Shown here in pieces: positions 34,028 through 45,928 of a DNA stretch of 64,000 bases. The notes under the pieces are model-generated. The model did not search any database and was not told the origin of the DNA. It saw nothing but the letters and a program-made list of their open reading frames with translations. The position numbers were made by a program, and so were the translations under genes. Source of the stretch: Nageia nagi (lineage: Eukaryota; Pinophyta); NCBI GenBank assembly GCA_050084985.1, contig JBITNC010000001.1, positions 50,468,001 to 50,532,000 of the forward strand, given 5' to 3'. The stretch's first letter is position 1, and the number at the start of each line of letters is the position of its first letter.

Positions 34028-37000
34028 TTAGTTCTGTATATTCAGGAGTTGCTGAACCTTACTCCAGTCTGCGAGGATCCCAGAAAAATCCTTTAGCCTT
34101 GCATGGGCTAAAGCTATAGTGTTCAAAATTTCATAAGACACATGAGCATATTTTCTCAATAATTGTTGAATGTGAAAGCCATCATTTGCCAAAGAATCAA
34201 AGAATTTTATCAAATTGGTTTCGTCAAATGAAACCAAGAGCGTATCAATATCATCAGTGTTTTGAATCATGCTCTGTAGACCACTCAAAAACTTAGCTTC
34301 AAAGACAAGTGAGCCATCGCTTCTCCATAACTCTGGGAATCTTGATGCATTTAATCCCTGAATCTCTGACTTCAGGTTTTCCATTTCTTATGTCTAGCTC
34401 AGGACATTACCCTTGATCTCATGACAAACCCATTTCCCCCTCACTGGGTAATTAATTACCAACATGAGTTCCACTCGATCACCAATATTATAAGACTGTA
34501 GCTTTTCATTAGAGAGGCCATTCAGCCTCTTGTTTGCTTGCTTGGCCTATTTTGAAATTGGATTCAAAATATTTTCACATCTGGTGACCTCAACCTCGAG
34601 CCTTTTGAACTCTGATAAGCATGATTCTATATGGTCTCTCAGATGAATCAAATCTTTGATTTCTTGTGCCCTCAGCTCCCAAAATCTTTTCTTCATATTT
34701 AACAAAAAGGATTTGTCTACCTTATTCACATTCAGACTTAATTGGAGTTGGGCTATATTAGCATTCAAACTACTAATAACTATATCTTTTGTAGCAATCT
34801 CTGCTACTCTGGCAGCTATCTCAACATCTCTCTGAGAGATGATGGCATCTTTCTAGCTCAAAATGTCTGCTGTAGGAGCTACCGCTAAACTAGTCTTCAA
34901 ACTTGATATATTATTTTCCACCGCTTTCAATTTTACCTTCTGAGTGTCTAATTGATACTTCATAGCTTTGTGAGCCTTTTGCAGCTTACTGTACTTGACC
35001 TCCAACCTTGTCAGCTCTGATATGTTAAGGTCTACTACAGTTTGCAAGAGCTCATTTTTATCATTCTAGGATATGCTTTGTGTGTCGATTTTTACCCGGG
35101 TGTTCATAGCGGATAGATCACTTTGCCCCTCTTGTGGGTCTTGGGCAATTACCATTTCAAGCACCTTATGCTTTGGATCCATTGAAGTCTGGAGCCTTAT
35201 CAGATTATCTGGAATTGACCTGCTTCTGCATCCATGCATCTCGTCCCTATTTCATCTATTGGTACTACTACATAATGCCATCCATAGATACTTATTGTCC
35301 TGATATCATAATAAATGGAGATCCAATGCTCAACTCCTAAGAGGAGGAGACCACAATCTACTATGTTGGTGTCACAGGGCTAGCTTGACTAGGCTCGGGG
35401 ACACTACTGCCAGATGGATTCATGGTAGAAGGTGCTAGAATGGATGAAGGAGAGGATGATGGAGGCGGAGATGGTGGATGTGATGATGGTATTGTAGTGA
35501 TGCTAATGATGGGGGAAATTTGTGGGTTGGATGTAAAGGGAAGGGAGCTTTGCCATTGGATAGGTGGCGGTGGTGTTATGAAAGGTTGAATGGGTGAAGT
35601 TGGAATGGTTATTGGAATTTACAAAAGTGAAATTGGAATGGAAATGGGCGTGATAAAAATAGATAGAGAAGGAGTAGGAGAAGCAGGGGAAGAGGGAGTA
35701 GAGAGTGTACCTGATGGAGTAGGGCTCTTCCTTCTTCTCTTTGGCGGTGGTGGGAGTGGTGCCTTCTCTTTTTGGACTTTTCTTTTAATAGTATACACCC
35801 TCCTAGACCTCCTAGTTGCTATTTTTATGGAAACTTCCCTGGTTTCTTCCTTCAGTTGCTCCCCCTGAGCTGATGCTTAGGACCCTGCACGTCCCTGCTC
35901 TCTCTCCTCATCACTATCATTCGAACATTCATCTATAGGGGTGTCTATGGGATGTTCTATTCTTCATATCTCTTCAAATTTATCATCTAAATCAGAATCT
36001 AAAGGGGTATTCTGATTTTTGAATTCAATCCGGTACTGGGTGAAGGTAGCTATTTTTTCTTCACTCCAGCTCTGATCTCTTAAGGTTTTTAAAGACTTTT
36101 TTGAGATGGAATCTATTTTTGGGTCAAAATTTGCTTTCTTGCTATAAAAACTTAACCATGGTGGTAATAAATTCTTATTAATCAAGGTAGTGGGCATTAC
36201 CTTGCCTTCATGTTCTAGGTTTCACCAACTGAGCAGCTCCGGCCTAGATTTAGCTCTAAAACCTGGGGGATTGGGCTGGCTCCTCAACCTCTTGCCAAAG
36301 ATATCCTCAAGATCATATAGCAAATATTGACTAAGTTTTTTCAATTTTAATTTTAACAATTTACCTTTTAAATATTCACTTGCTCCCCTGCTTTGAAGCA
36401 CCAAGTCATGCACTTTATGAGGAAGGGCATAAACTATCCTCTTTTTTGCTGCAGCTCCATATTTAGAATCTATATAATCCATTTATCTGGCATATTCCAT
36501 ACTGAAAACCCAATCCGTTACATGGACCGGTAGTAAGAAAGGAGCCCTAGAAAACCCATAAAGCCTGATGAAAGTCCCCTCCTCTATGAAGAACCAGTCC
36601 TTGGTCTCTCCATGGGGCATTCAAAGGTAAAGCTTGGAAGCTGTTGATAATCTTGGAACTACAAGGGTAAATAAACTCATTACAGGAACCAAAAAGTTTT
36701 CTACAAAGAAGTAATAATCTGCTGAGGACCTCACCTCCTCAGTCCATTTGTCCACTGGCTTCTGAGACCCACTTTCATCAGTCTGAACCAAGGTTAAATT
36801 CTTGAAGACACCAACATTTTGATGAATCATCATCCAAACAATGTGTGACACATACGCAAAATGAAATCCCTCACTAATCTTTTCTAACTGTTCAGACATT
36901 CCATCTGAAAGGGCAATAGCCCAATCATACATTATAGGAGAGATTAGGTGAGAAATCTGGTATGCAATAGCTAATTTTGATGGTGAGACATACCTATCTG

Positions 37001-37376
37001 TCTCTTCACCTGTTGTTATGGCTAACATGGACAATAACAATTGCAGATGTGCAGAAAAATTGGAGAGTGAGAGCTCAGAACTGGGGAACTCTATAAACTT
37101 TACAGTCCTAGCTGCATTTTTATTTAGCCAAGTCGTGATACTTGCTCTCAGATTGAAACTAGGTGTCATATACCAATCAATGTGCATAAGGGAATGCATA
37201 GGGGAGGGTGGATTAAAATCCTTCGCTATTGAAATGGAATCCAAATTTAGGATAGTCTTTCCTTGCAATTCTCTGACAATTCTAGTTATAGGATCAAATG
37301 CCCCCCTTATAACCTCTATCAACTCAGGAGCAGGAAAGCATCTATGGGGAATGAAGTACATGAGACCCGACCCCAT
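34028..37376 (-). pseudogene. large ORF downstream of integrase in gypsy B (unknown product)
   Basis: A ~1,100-codon reading region with several stops starts at the ATG at 37376, just after an in-frame TAA. It ends at 34028, immediately before the 3' LTR. The N-terminal ~250 residues are globular, without a clear membrane segment (WYMTPSFNLRASITTWLN is typical). Blocks at 36620-36222 (DWFFIEEGTFIRLYGFSRAP) and 36197-35964 follow. Then come a basic stretch near 35819-35725 with RRSRRVYTIKRK and PPPPKRRRKSP, which looks like a bipartite nuclear localisation signal, and a Pro/Ser/Thr-rich linker to about 35360. A heptad-rich coiled coil (35047-34547) and a C-terminal block (34384-34028) complete it. 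It occupies the slot of env-like ORFs in other plant gypsy elements but does not look like a membrane protein. Function unknown. Confidence 0.65.
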
Positions 37377-38058
37377 TGGTGAATGTGCTATGTGATTAAA
37401 ACTAAATTTTGGGCACCTTTAGCGGTGCCCTTGGGGTTCTTATTTCGAGCTATAATTTCAGTATCCCATAATAATTCCATGGAATCTGTTATTTTCCTTG
37501 CTATCTTCACCGATGATCTTGAGCTCATTTCTGTTTACTTGTGTTGCGCTTCTCAACTCTTCTTGTCTCACTTCTGTCACCCTTAATTGACACTTTGCTT
37601 TTCTCATATTCTTCTGCTATATTCCACAGCTCCTGGCAATGCGCAGTAGATACTAGCTTTGCAAATTTGTAAACAAATGCTTTCTATGAATTCTAGAATT
37701 TAGGTATTTTCAGTGAGTAGTGCTCTTGGTCCTTTTATAGCTCATTTCATTGATTGATGCACAATCTCTCTGAATGTGTGAAATATCCTCACGGATAGTA
37801 GCATTAATAACCGATTTGATATTATACGCTCTTTTTGGGAACTCTGAGATTTGATTTTCTATACCCCTTTTGGAAACTTCAATTCTACCGATGCAAAAGT
37901 ACAACTACCATTAACACTAAGTTACTAATAAATAACTGACAACTACAACAACAACTTGAAATAAATGCAACTAGCACACTATTTACAATATGTGTACAAA
38001 ATTATATCTTTTCAAAAGATCACTTTCCTGCACTTGCGATCTTATATCGCTTTAGGTG

Positions 38059-39008
38059 CTATCCATTAATTGAAATCGGTAATTTGCACCCATTTAATTT
38101 TGCTAGCTCAAAGGCATTTTTCTCAACGCATTTAGCTACTAAATAGGGTCTAAACCACATGGATTCGAATTTTTTGTGTTTCCTAGGTTTAGCTCTGTCT
38201 TCATCCCATTTCAACACTAAATCTCCTTCTCTAAAAGTATCTGGAGTTGATTTTCGATTGTCAAACCATGTTTTTACTATTTCATTTATTCTTCGGAGGT
38301 CTTGATATGATTGATTTTGGAGCTCTTCTAAATGCAATAGTTCATTCATCTGAACCTTGAGAGATTCAAAATTCTCAACATATTCCTACAAAATTTTTAA
38401 AACTGGAAGCTCGGAATGACTTGGTAATATCGCCCTTTTATCGTATACCAACGTATATGGGCTGGTTTTAATGGCCGATTTTACTATGATCCTGTCTGCC
38501 CATAATGCCCAATTGAGCTTTTTGTGCCAAGTATAGGGGTTATCTTCCACTGTTCTTTTGAGAATTCGAATCAAATTCTTATTTGTAGACTCAGCCAAAC
38601 CATTACCTTGGGGTAATAGTTTGAGGAGGTTTTCCAATAGATACCTAATCTCATAGCAAAATTAGTAACTTCAGCTCCTATGAATGCTAAGCCATTATCC
38701 AAAATTATCATTTATGGAATACCATACCTGGTAATTAATCTTTCTATAAATCTTAGAATAGTCTTCTGATTTGCCTATTTTATAGCCTCTGCTTCCACCC
38801 ATCTGGTGAAAAAGTCTATAGCAGTAAGGATGAATTTATGTTTGGAAAAGGAGTTTGGATTGATGACTCTGATAAAATCCAACCCCCACTGTTGGAAGGG
38901 TTCTTCTACTTGGATTGGTTCTAATGGTAATGCCGCATTTCTCTTTCTTCCTACATATCTTTGACACTTTTCACAATTTTGTGCCTTTGTGAAAGCATCT
39001 TTGAACAT
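38059..39008 (-). pseudogene. gypsy B integrase
   Basis: The zinc-binding end and first catalytic block are at 39008-38775 (CEKCQRYVGRK, then WGLDFIRVINP with the first Asp and FTRWVEAEAIK). The second Asp block lies near 38700 (ILDNGLAF), and the Glu helix region at 38637-38386 (QGNGLAESTNKNLIRILKR). The C-terminal GDLVLKWDEDRAKP motif is at 38349-38059. The enzyme inserts cDNA into host DNA. Stops at about 38640 and 38385 separate the blocks; catalytic residues appear retained. Confidence 0.85.
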
Positions 39009-39209
39009 AGTAGGCTAGAAATATCCTACCTAAATAATTTTACCCACTGTTGTGTATCCAGAGTAATGACCTCCAGACCCTTCGGAATGAAACTCTTCAA
39101 TGAGCTTAGTTGACTTTATCGTCGGTACACATCTTAATAAAATGCCATCGTGATTTCTTCTATAAAGTATCTGATCTATCTCCATGTAATTCTAGGCATG
39201 TATCTTGAA

Positions 39210-40600
39210 TCACCTTCTTTGGGATGCATTCATGTTTCCTAGCAGTTTTCCAGTCTCAAAATATTTGTTTAACTGCTCCATCCAATCCTTTGTTGTATCT
39301 TCAGATACGGATTCTGGGGTTTCTTGTTCAACAAAGCATACCATCCCTTTTTTCGGTATCATAGGTTTTGCAAGTTGCTCACAAAGTGCTCTTCCTTTTA
39401 TGAGCTTGGTGGGCCGAATTTCCACATCGTATTTAAGAATTTTTGAAATCCACCCGGGTCTTCCTTCTCCCAATTCTCCCTGCATAACATAAGACCTAAC
39501 ATCCGGGTGTATGGTTAGAATTAAAATATTGCTTTGAGCAATGTAATGTTTTAACTTATTGAGTGCTTTCACAATAGCTAATACCTATTTTTCAATGCAA
39601 GTGTATTTTTCCTCACAACTATTCATAGTCTAGCTGAAAAATGCAACTGGGTATTCTTCATTCCTTTCGTGCTTCTGGGTTAAAACGGTTGCAACACTAG
39701 TATCTAAACCATATGCGTACATAATAAATTCTTTGCTAAAATCTAGATTTCTCAGTACAGGAGCTTTTGTAATCGCTACCTTGATTTTTTGAAAAGCTTC
39801 TTTACCTTCCTCAATCCATACAAAAGGAGTATCTTTTTTTAGCATCCGGGTGATGGGTTTGATAATGTTTGAGAAATCTTGAATAAATCTTCTGACAAAG
39901 TTAATCTGACCTAGAAAAGACTACAGAGACTTCTTATTAAATGGGAAAGACAAGTCATTTATAGCTTTAACTCTATCCGGATCAATAGCCCACCCCTCTT
40001 TTGAAATGACATGGCCCAGTAATTTACCCTCATCTACTACGAAGATAGACTTCTTAGGATTTAGGGATATACCATACCTCTTACATTTGATGAAGGCTTT
40101 CTCCAGATGTTGAACATGCATGTTTCTACCGTGAGAGAAAATAGTAATATCATCAAGGTATACCAATAGACTCTTATTTACCAGCTCTCCAAACGCATAA
40201 TCCATAGCTCTCTGAAAGGTAGCCCCTACATTGGATAGTCCAAAAGGCATTCTCTGAAAAGCAAATGTGCCCCATTTAGTTGTAAAAGCTGTTTTAAATT
40301 GATCTTCATTCTAGACCCAAATCTGATTGTACCCAAAGAAACTGTCTATCAAAGAGAACTTTTTGGCACTGGTTACAGTATTTAGTATCTGTTCCATTGG
40401 CGGTAAGGGATAGTGATCTTTCAAAGATACTCTGTTTAAGCCTCGAAAATCCACATACAACCTTATCTCGCCATTTTTCTTTCGGACAGGCACAAGATTA
40501 GCTACCCAAGTGGAATGCTTGATGGGATAAATTATCCCACCCTTGCACAATTTCAAAACCTCTTGCTTCATGGCAACTTCAATCTTAGGGTTTACTAGTA
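39210..40600 (-). pseudogene. gypsy B reverse transcriptase and RNase H
   Basis: The RT N-terminal part is at 40571-40311 (VRKKNGEIRLYVDFRGLNRV). The palm, with the intact catalytic YLDD, is at 40250-39921 (LLVYLDDITIFS, then MPFGLSNVGATFQRAM as its start). RNase H begins at 39845 (TKAPVLRNLDFSKEFIMYAYG, where the first catalytic Asp of the usual xxDAS motif is replaced) and its tail runs to 39210 (LKHYIAQSNILILTIHPDV). Stops at 40310, 39920 and 39600 break it. Neighbouring integrase follows directly, as in Ty3/gypsy order. Confidence 0.85.
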
Positions 40601-41049
40601 TTTATTTTTATCTGACTGGTTTAGCATCATCTATCAGCTTGATTGTATGCTGTATCATTGATTTATCAAAAACCTTTAAATCATCATAAGACCAAGCAAT
40701 AACATCAACATATGTTCTGCATAATTGTACAATTTCTTGAATCTATTCTGGAGTATTAGATATACCAATTTTTAATGACTTACCTAGAAAAACTTCATGT
40801 TCCTTATAGTTATCTGGGTTTATATTCATACCTCTTCTCTTTACTTGGTCACTCCTATCAAATAATCCTTCAAATGGAATCAAATCCTTAGGGATTTTAT
40901 TATTGTTCAGCTGAATTATGTCTTGCTCCTGGAAAACTTCGAAGTCCTCTTCATCTACTGCATGACATACAACTTATTGTAATAAAAATTGGTTAATTTG
41001 AGCCTCATCATGGAAATCCTACCAGAAGGAATCATTATCTGGAATTGAT

Positions 41050-41500
41050 GGCCTAAAAATGAGTTGAACACCCTTTCTCCAGAACCAGTCATTGGTAGGA
41101 TCAAAAATGGCTCCCATTTGTGCTAAGGTGTTAGCTTCTTGATTGAATTTCCTTGGGAAAGACTAAACATGTAATGCTTCAAAATGCTCAAACAGATCCC
41201 AAACCTAATTCCTGTAAGATTTCAAATAATGATGCTTGACTAAACATTTACCTGTCACCTGTTTCATGATCAACTTTGAATCCCCTTTGATCCTTAAACA
41301 TTGAATTTTCATTTTGATGGCTTGTTCTAGTCCAAGACAAAGAGCTTCATATTCTACCACATTATTGGAACATAACCAGGTGAGTCTGAAAGAAAATCTA
41401 TGTACATTACCAGTTGGGTTGGTTAGGATAATCTCGGCTCCAAATCCATTTTGGATCTTGCCCCATCAAAAGACATCTCCCAAATTTCATTTCTCCAAAA
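41050..41500 (-). pseudogene. extra RNase H (archaeal-type) between protease and RT in gypsy B
   Basis: The minus strand starts EIWEMSFDGARSK at about 41495. After a one-base shift it reads GFGAEIILTNPTGNVH, then LCSNNVVEYEALCLGLEQA near 41370-41320, KGDSKLIMKQVTGK near 41290-41250, and NQEANTLAQMGA near 41140-41110. This is a full RNase HI fold with catalytic Asp, Glu and Asp in FDG, VEYEA and KGDS. The fourth position, usually Asp in A(D)xLA, is Asn. It is separate from the RNase H that follows RT. In the Tat lineage the second RNase H normally lies after RT-RNase H, so its place here is unusual. Confidence 0.8.
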
Positions 41501-41848
41501 ATCTTCCCTTGTGAGTTTCGAGATGAAAGATTCTGGTTCTATTAAACAAAAATTTCCAAGCTCTAGGTCGTAGCTAGTGTTGAGCATACTCATACTACAA
41601 GGGTCTTCGGTTTGCAATTCTTCCAGCAATTCATCTAATTCTTCCAATTTGCCAAATATTGCACAAACCTCCTCCTTTTTCTCTATGTGAAACTCAAAAA
41701 TTTCCTCATTATTCAATCTTACCCTCTTATTTCTACAAGGGATCAAATAATGGGTGTAGTCCATTGCTAGATAACCCCCTATTTTAGCTGTAAATTCTCT
41801 AAACAGACATAGTCCGAACAAAGGGGGTAGCTCAACAACTACAACTTC

Positions 41849-42070
41849 CTAAATAATAATTACAGAGGGACACTTATGTATTTTTAGGACTACATCTTTG
41901 ATCACTCCTACTATTTTGGCAGGTGTGGAATCCAGTTGTAGTACTCCGATGGATGTTCTTGTCATAGGCAACCCCATCACATCGTACACTGCTTTAGGCA
42001 TCACAGTAGTAGCTGCCCCAGAATCAACCAAACAATTATGAAGTACATATCCCTCAATTTCTAGAGTCAT
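41849..42070 (-). pseudogene. gypsy B aspartic protease
   Basis: Retropepsin-type sequence with the active-site motif LVDSGAATTVMP preceded by LEIEGYVLHN, in the usual position after the gag linker. The flap/core continues with DVMGLPMTRTSIGVLQLDS. It would cleave the polyprotein. The frame closes at 41849; the segment 41821-41500 bridges to the extra RNase H. Confidence 0.85.
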
Positions 42071-43951
42071 AAAAAGATGAAGGTTTGTTCTTTCCCATCC
42101 CTAGATATTTTGATGTCTCAAAAAGATTAAGCACTCTCTCCATTCCTTCATTCAATGCTATAAGAGATGTTTTCAGTAAATCAATTTGCCTAGGTATTTT
42201 TAAAGCTTCAAACAAGGACACTCTCATGGGAGTTCTCTTTAGCTCTGCCATAATGTTGAATTCTAGGATAGCTGAAGGTTCACCAATTTTATTTCTAAAT
42301 CTGTCGATAAATCTTTCTAGAAGTTGTAGAGTATCATCTTTTCTCTGATGCTTGGTGAGCGAAGGGAACCTTAACTTTCGGAGATTTTGATCACTAGCTT
42401 TAGGCATCAGTTTGGTTTCCATAAATGGGAATTTTTGGGAAACTATTTCCTTTTCTAGGGTCTTTTCCTTAGAACTGGAAAGTGCATCTTGCTTTTTAGG
42501 AATCACTAAACTGAAACTCTTTTGGGATTCAATCTTTCTTTCTGGAATACCGGAGACTAGGGGTTTTTTCCTTGATCTTGTTTCCATAGCAAAAACTCCT
42601 ATATCCACTGGTGCAAAATTCATCAGGTTCACATCTTGGTTCCTATCATCAGCTACACCAAGTGGAGGAATACCCCCACTTCTTGATAAATACTCTTAGT
42701 ACTGATAAACAGGACATGTTGTTTGCTCATGAGCATCATTGCAGGCCAAACACAAACTAGTGACTGACCCGAAAGAGGAAGCTTGGCTTACATCCTCATT
42801 CAACACATGCTAACCCTTTTCTACAGTAGGATAAGGATACCTTCTTACATTACTTTGCCTGCTCAGAATGGTAATCTGATTTGCCATATTCCTACATAAA
42901 TTTTAGAGTTCTTGAATCTCTGTCGATGAAGCTACCCCTTGATTCATATTAGGCTAATGAGGGGCTGGTAAGGCCAAGAGAGCTCTAGGGACTGGCAAGG
43001 TTGATGGCCACTATTGAACAGAGGCAGGAATACTAGCCAAAGGCAAAGCCAAACTAACTGCTTGAGGTCTCAAAATTTGTTGTTGGGTAGTTATTAGAAA
43101 ATAAGGCATTAGCATGCGACTTGGCAATTTTCCTACTGAAATAAGATAGGCTTCGACATATACTGCTTATCTATAGACCTCTGGGAAAGTATTTACTCTA
43201 GAATTTTGGATTTGCAGAGAGAGATCCGGAGGAAGGCTCTCAGGTAATACATTAGGGCTTGAAATTGCTGAGGCCTGACTGGCATTGGGACTCTCATCCA
43301 AGTTTTTTGGAATCTAATATTGAAATTAGGGATATTTTCTTGCTCATATATTTTGATTGAAGTGAACTATGTTAACAGAGAAAAAGGATCTCCTAATTCA
43401 TTAAATTCCAAGATAAAGGGCTCTGCCAATTGAGCCCAAGTGGTTATAGATCCATTAGGAAGGCCCCTGTACCAATCCAGGACCTTTCCTTTGAAAAACT
43501 GAGCCAGTAATCTCACCATGACATCTTCATGTTGAATATTATGAATCTTAGCTAGGCCAGCTACATCAACATAATGCTCATAATCCATTTTCTCTGAAGT
43601 TGCATCAAACTCCAGAAGGGTTTTGAAAACATTAGCTGGGATGTCATGCAACACGGCCAGAGCTATTGGTACCCCATTGTCCCATTCCGGATAAATATTC
43701 TGAGCTAGATTAGCCATCTTAGGAGAGGTATTTCTAGTGTGAAGATTGGATGGTTTTGGCTTGGTAAAGGATTTTAGAGTGCTGATACTATTCAGAGACT
43801 TGGACTTGATCAGGGTCTTTCTCTTAGGAGCATCTAACATTCTAAAATCTGATGCTTCTTTTGTTGCTCTAGTTTTAGATATAGTCCACATAAACTCTAG
43901 GTTGAAAAAGAAAATAAAAGGTTCAAAAGCACATATGATATTTACAAACAA
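42054..43951 (-). pseudogene. gypsy B gag
   Basis: The capsid-type gag block at 43560-43400 reads LLAQFFKGKVLDWYRGLPNG followed by SITTWAQLAEPFI, characteristic of plant Ty3/gypsy gag. The likely start is MANLAQNIYPEWDNG near 43718; the open frame reaches upstream to 43951. A CCHC-like knuckle (CLACNDAHEQTTC, CX2CX3HX4C) lies at about 42754-42712. The linker 42632-42054 (MAELKRTPMRVSLFEALKI) is the Tat-type segment that precedes protease. Stops lie between 43366 and 42633. Confidence 0.8.
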
Positions 43952-44040
43952 TCTGCTTTAATACATACCATAGATAGTGCTTCAGTAGAGTCGCCAATAA
44001 GTTTCTTCAGTGTCCCACCGGGCATGCCAAAAAGAAATAT

Positions 44041-44471
44041 TGTTGATTAGGATTGTGTAATATATGCGCCATGAACAATCTTAACCAAAGTAAATCAAGA
44101 ATAGACTATGGTGATAGTCTGATCTCCGGAGAAGGACAGTTCCTTATACATTGGGTATAGGAGAAGTAATAGGAAAGGAAATAAAAAGAGTAGAGTGCGA
44201 GGAATTTAAGCAAAAGGGCTTAAGGTTTCACACCCTGTGAAAGCCCGCGCTGAACTAGTGATTCACCTTTGCTTTCTCTCTTGTTACCCTAAGCCCTTTT
44301 GCTTAAATTCCTCGCACTCTACTCTTTTTATTTCCTTTCCTGTTACTTCTCCTATACCCAATGTATAAGGAACCGGCCTTCTTCGGAGATCATACTGTCA
44401 CCATAGTCTGTTCTTGATTTACTTTGGTTAAGATTGTTCATGGCGCATATATTACACAATCCTAATCAACA
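44041..44471 (-). repeat. palindromic U5 terminus replacing the gypsy B 5' LTR
   Basis: 44041-44222 repeats the first 182 bp of the LTR (as at 32652). From about 44223 the sequence turns back: 44223-44471 is the reverse complement of the first ~249 bp of the LTR. The arms are 182 bp and pair with a loop of about 68 bp (the extra, inverted LTR sequence at 44223-44290). The U3 part of a normal LTR is absent. The outer end CCTAATCAACA abuts a perfect ATTGG target duplication. Confidence 0.9.
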
Positions 44472-45928
44472 ATTGGGTTATGAGAGTTTTACTTTATGCT
44501 ATTTACAATAATTTTTTGCTTTATGCAATTACATGTATACATTATACAATCACAATTTCATTTAGACTGCAATGATTAGGCTATGATTATTTTATTTTTT
44601 ATTATTGGGAATAATGTATTAATTTATGCAATCATAGTTCTACATTATGCTATCATAGTTTAATTTAGACTACAATGATTGGGCTATGATTGTTTTACTT
44701 TCTGCTATTAATAAGAATGTTTTACTTTATGCAATAACAATTTTAGTTTATGCACATAATGTGTAAAACCAAGTCTAAATGTTGCACATCAAGCGTAAAA
44801 CCAAACTCTATGTAAGACCAAACTATGTATTCTAGTGCTTTAAATTGTTCAATTCTCAGGCCATCTCATCTTAGATGCTCTCAAAATTCTATTCAAACAT
44901 CCCAGGTGATTTGCACTCAATTACCAAACCCCATCTAACACTTTATGTGGATGTGGAATTGTTTTGTGTTTCAAAAGTATCATATAATTAGGAATCATGG
45001 TGCTTATTATGGTAGGAAGTTGTAATTGCAAGGAGGATTGCTTTGGTTTGTTTATTCTAAACTTTTGTGTCCTTAATGTTTTTGGAAACCATGGATGTGG
45101 GTACATTGGATGGAGTTGGTGGGAAGATGACCATGCGAGATGGGATTAAATGTGATCATGTTTTATTTTGATTGGGAAAGGATTGTATCACAAATACTTT
45201 GTGATGTTGTGTGCCATGAGACTAAATACAATATGTTTATTTTATGTTACGCACTACTAGCAAACTACTTTACAAGTTCGATTGGTTCTGTTCATTGATT
45301 GGGCTATGAGTGTTATACTTTATGCTATTGATAAGGATGAAAGTAATGAAGTAAAGAATAACATTTCTTGTATTATTATTATTATTACAATACATGTACA
45401 TGCATAATATAAAAAAACTATTCTTACTTGACCAAAATTCCTCTTAATAAGTACATGTTGATATAGGAAAAAATTGATTATAATAGTATACACACATGTT
45501 GAAAACCATGCATAATATAAACTTAATATGCTTACTTGATCACAATTCAAACTAGAACCATAATTTGCTAATGAAAATAATTGATTAATACAATATATAC
45601 ACATTTTGAAAACCATGCACAATATAAATATAATATGATTACTTAAGCATAAATTATAATTACAAGCATGGCTCTTGTGTTGTTGTTGCTTTAAATCTTC
45701 CACTGGTTTCTCCAAATCAAATAATGTCTTATGCAGCTTGAATCCAAATTAATATAGTATTTTTTTTATTTTAGTTGGAGGGATTGTGATTTTGAATTTT
45801 AAAAAATAATGAATGTTGTTTGGAAGGAATTTGTAATTACAAGGTGGAAAAATCTAGTTTGTTGATCCTAAACATTGGTGGCCTTAATGTTTTGGAAACC
45901 ATGGATGCAAGTGTGTTGGATGGACTTA
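44472..45928 (+). repeat. pogo-family repeat, inverted relative to the 22-31 kb copy
   Basis: 44480-44820 contains reverse complements of the GATTGCATAAAGTAAAAC sub-repeats. 44850-44935 is a plus-strand relative of the pogo transposase C-terminus (TQLPNP end). 44990-45310 is an inverted copy of about 27110-27420, and a further partial copy starts near 45830. At 45400-45650 about three units of ~107 bp are in tandem (anchors CTTACTTGA at 45424 and 45532). No intact gene. Confidence 0.65.

Larger units (their letters stand above)
32652..44471 (-). mobile_element. Tat-like Ty3/gypsy retrotransposon B with palindromic 5' end
   Basis: Minus-strand order: aberrant 5' terminus (44041-44471), gag, protease, an extra RNase H, RT, RNase H, integrase, a long 3' ORF, and a 3' LTR (32652 to about 33950). 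The outer ends are TGTTGATTAGG on the left and CCTAATCAACA on the right. Both are flanked by ATTGG (32647-32651 and 44472-44476), a perfect 5-bp target duplication. The extra RNase H and Tat-like gag-protease linker point to the Tat branch. All frames are broken. Confidence 0.9.

Noticed and set aside
35590-35868. Plus-strand Gly/Val-rich frame
   Set aside because: Mirror of the Pro/Ser-rich, KRRRK-containing linker of the minus-strand ORF.
37018-37395. Plus-strand frame of 125 codons
   Set aside because: Antisense shadow of the gypsy B 3' ORF, whose minus-strand reading is longer and coherent.
32652-44471. Reading the TGTTGATTAGG inverted ends as a terminal-inverted-repeat DNA transposon
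   Set aside because: Interior is gypsy gag-pol, the inner forward copy at 44041 shows LTR origin, and the 5-bp duplication fits LTR integration.
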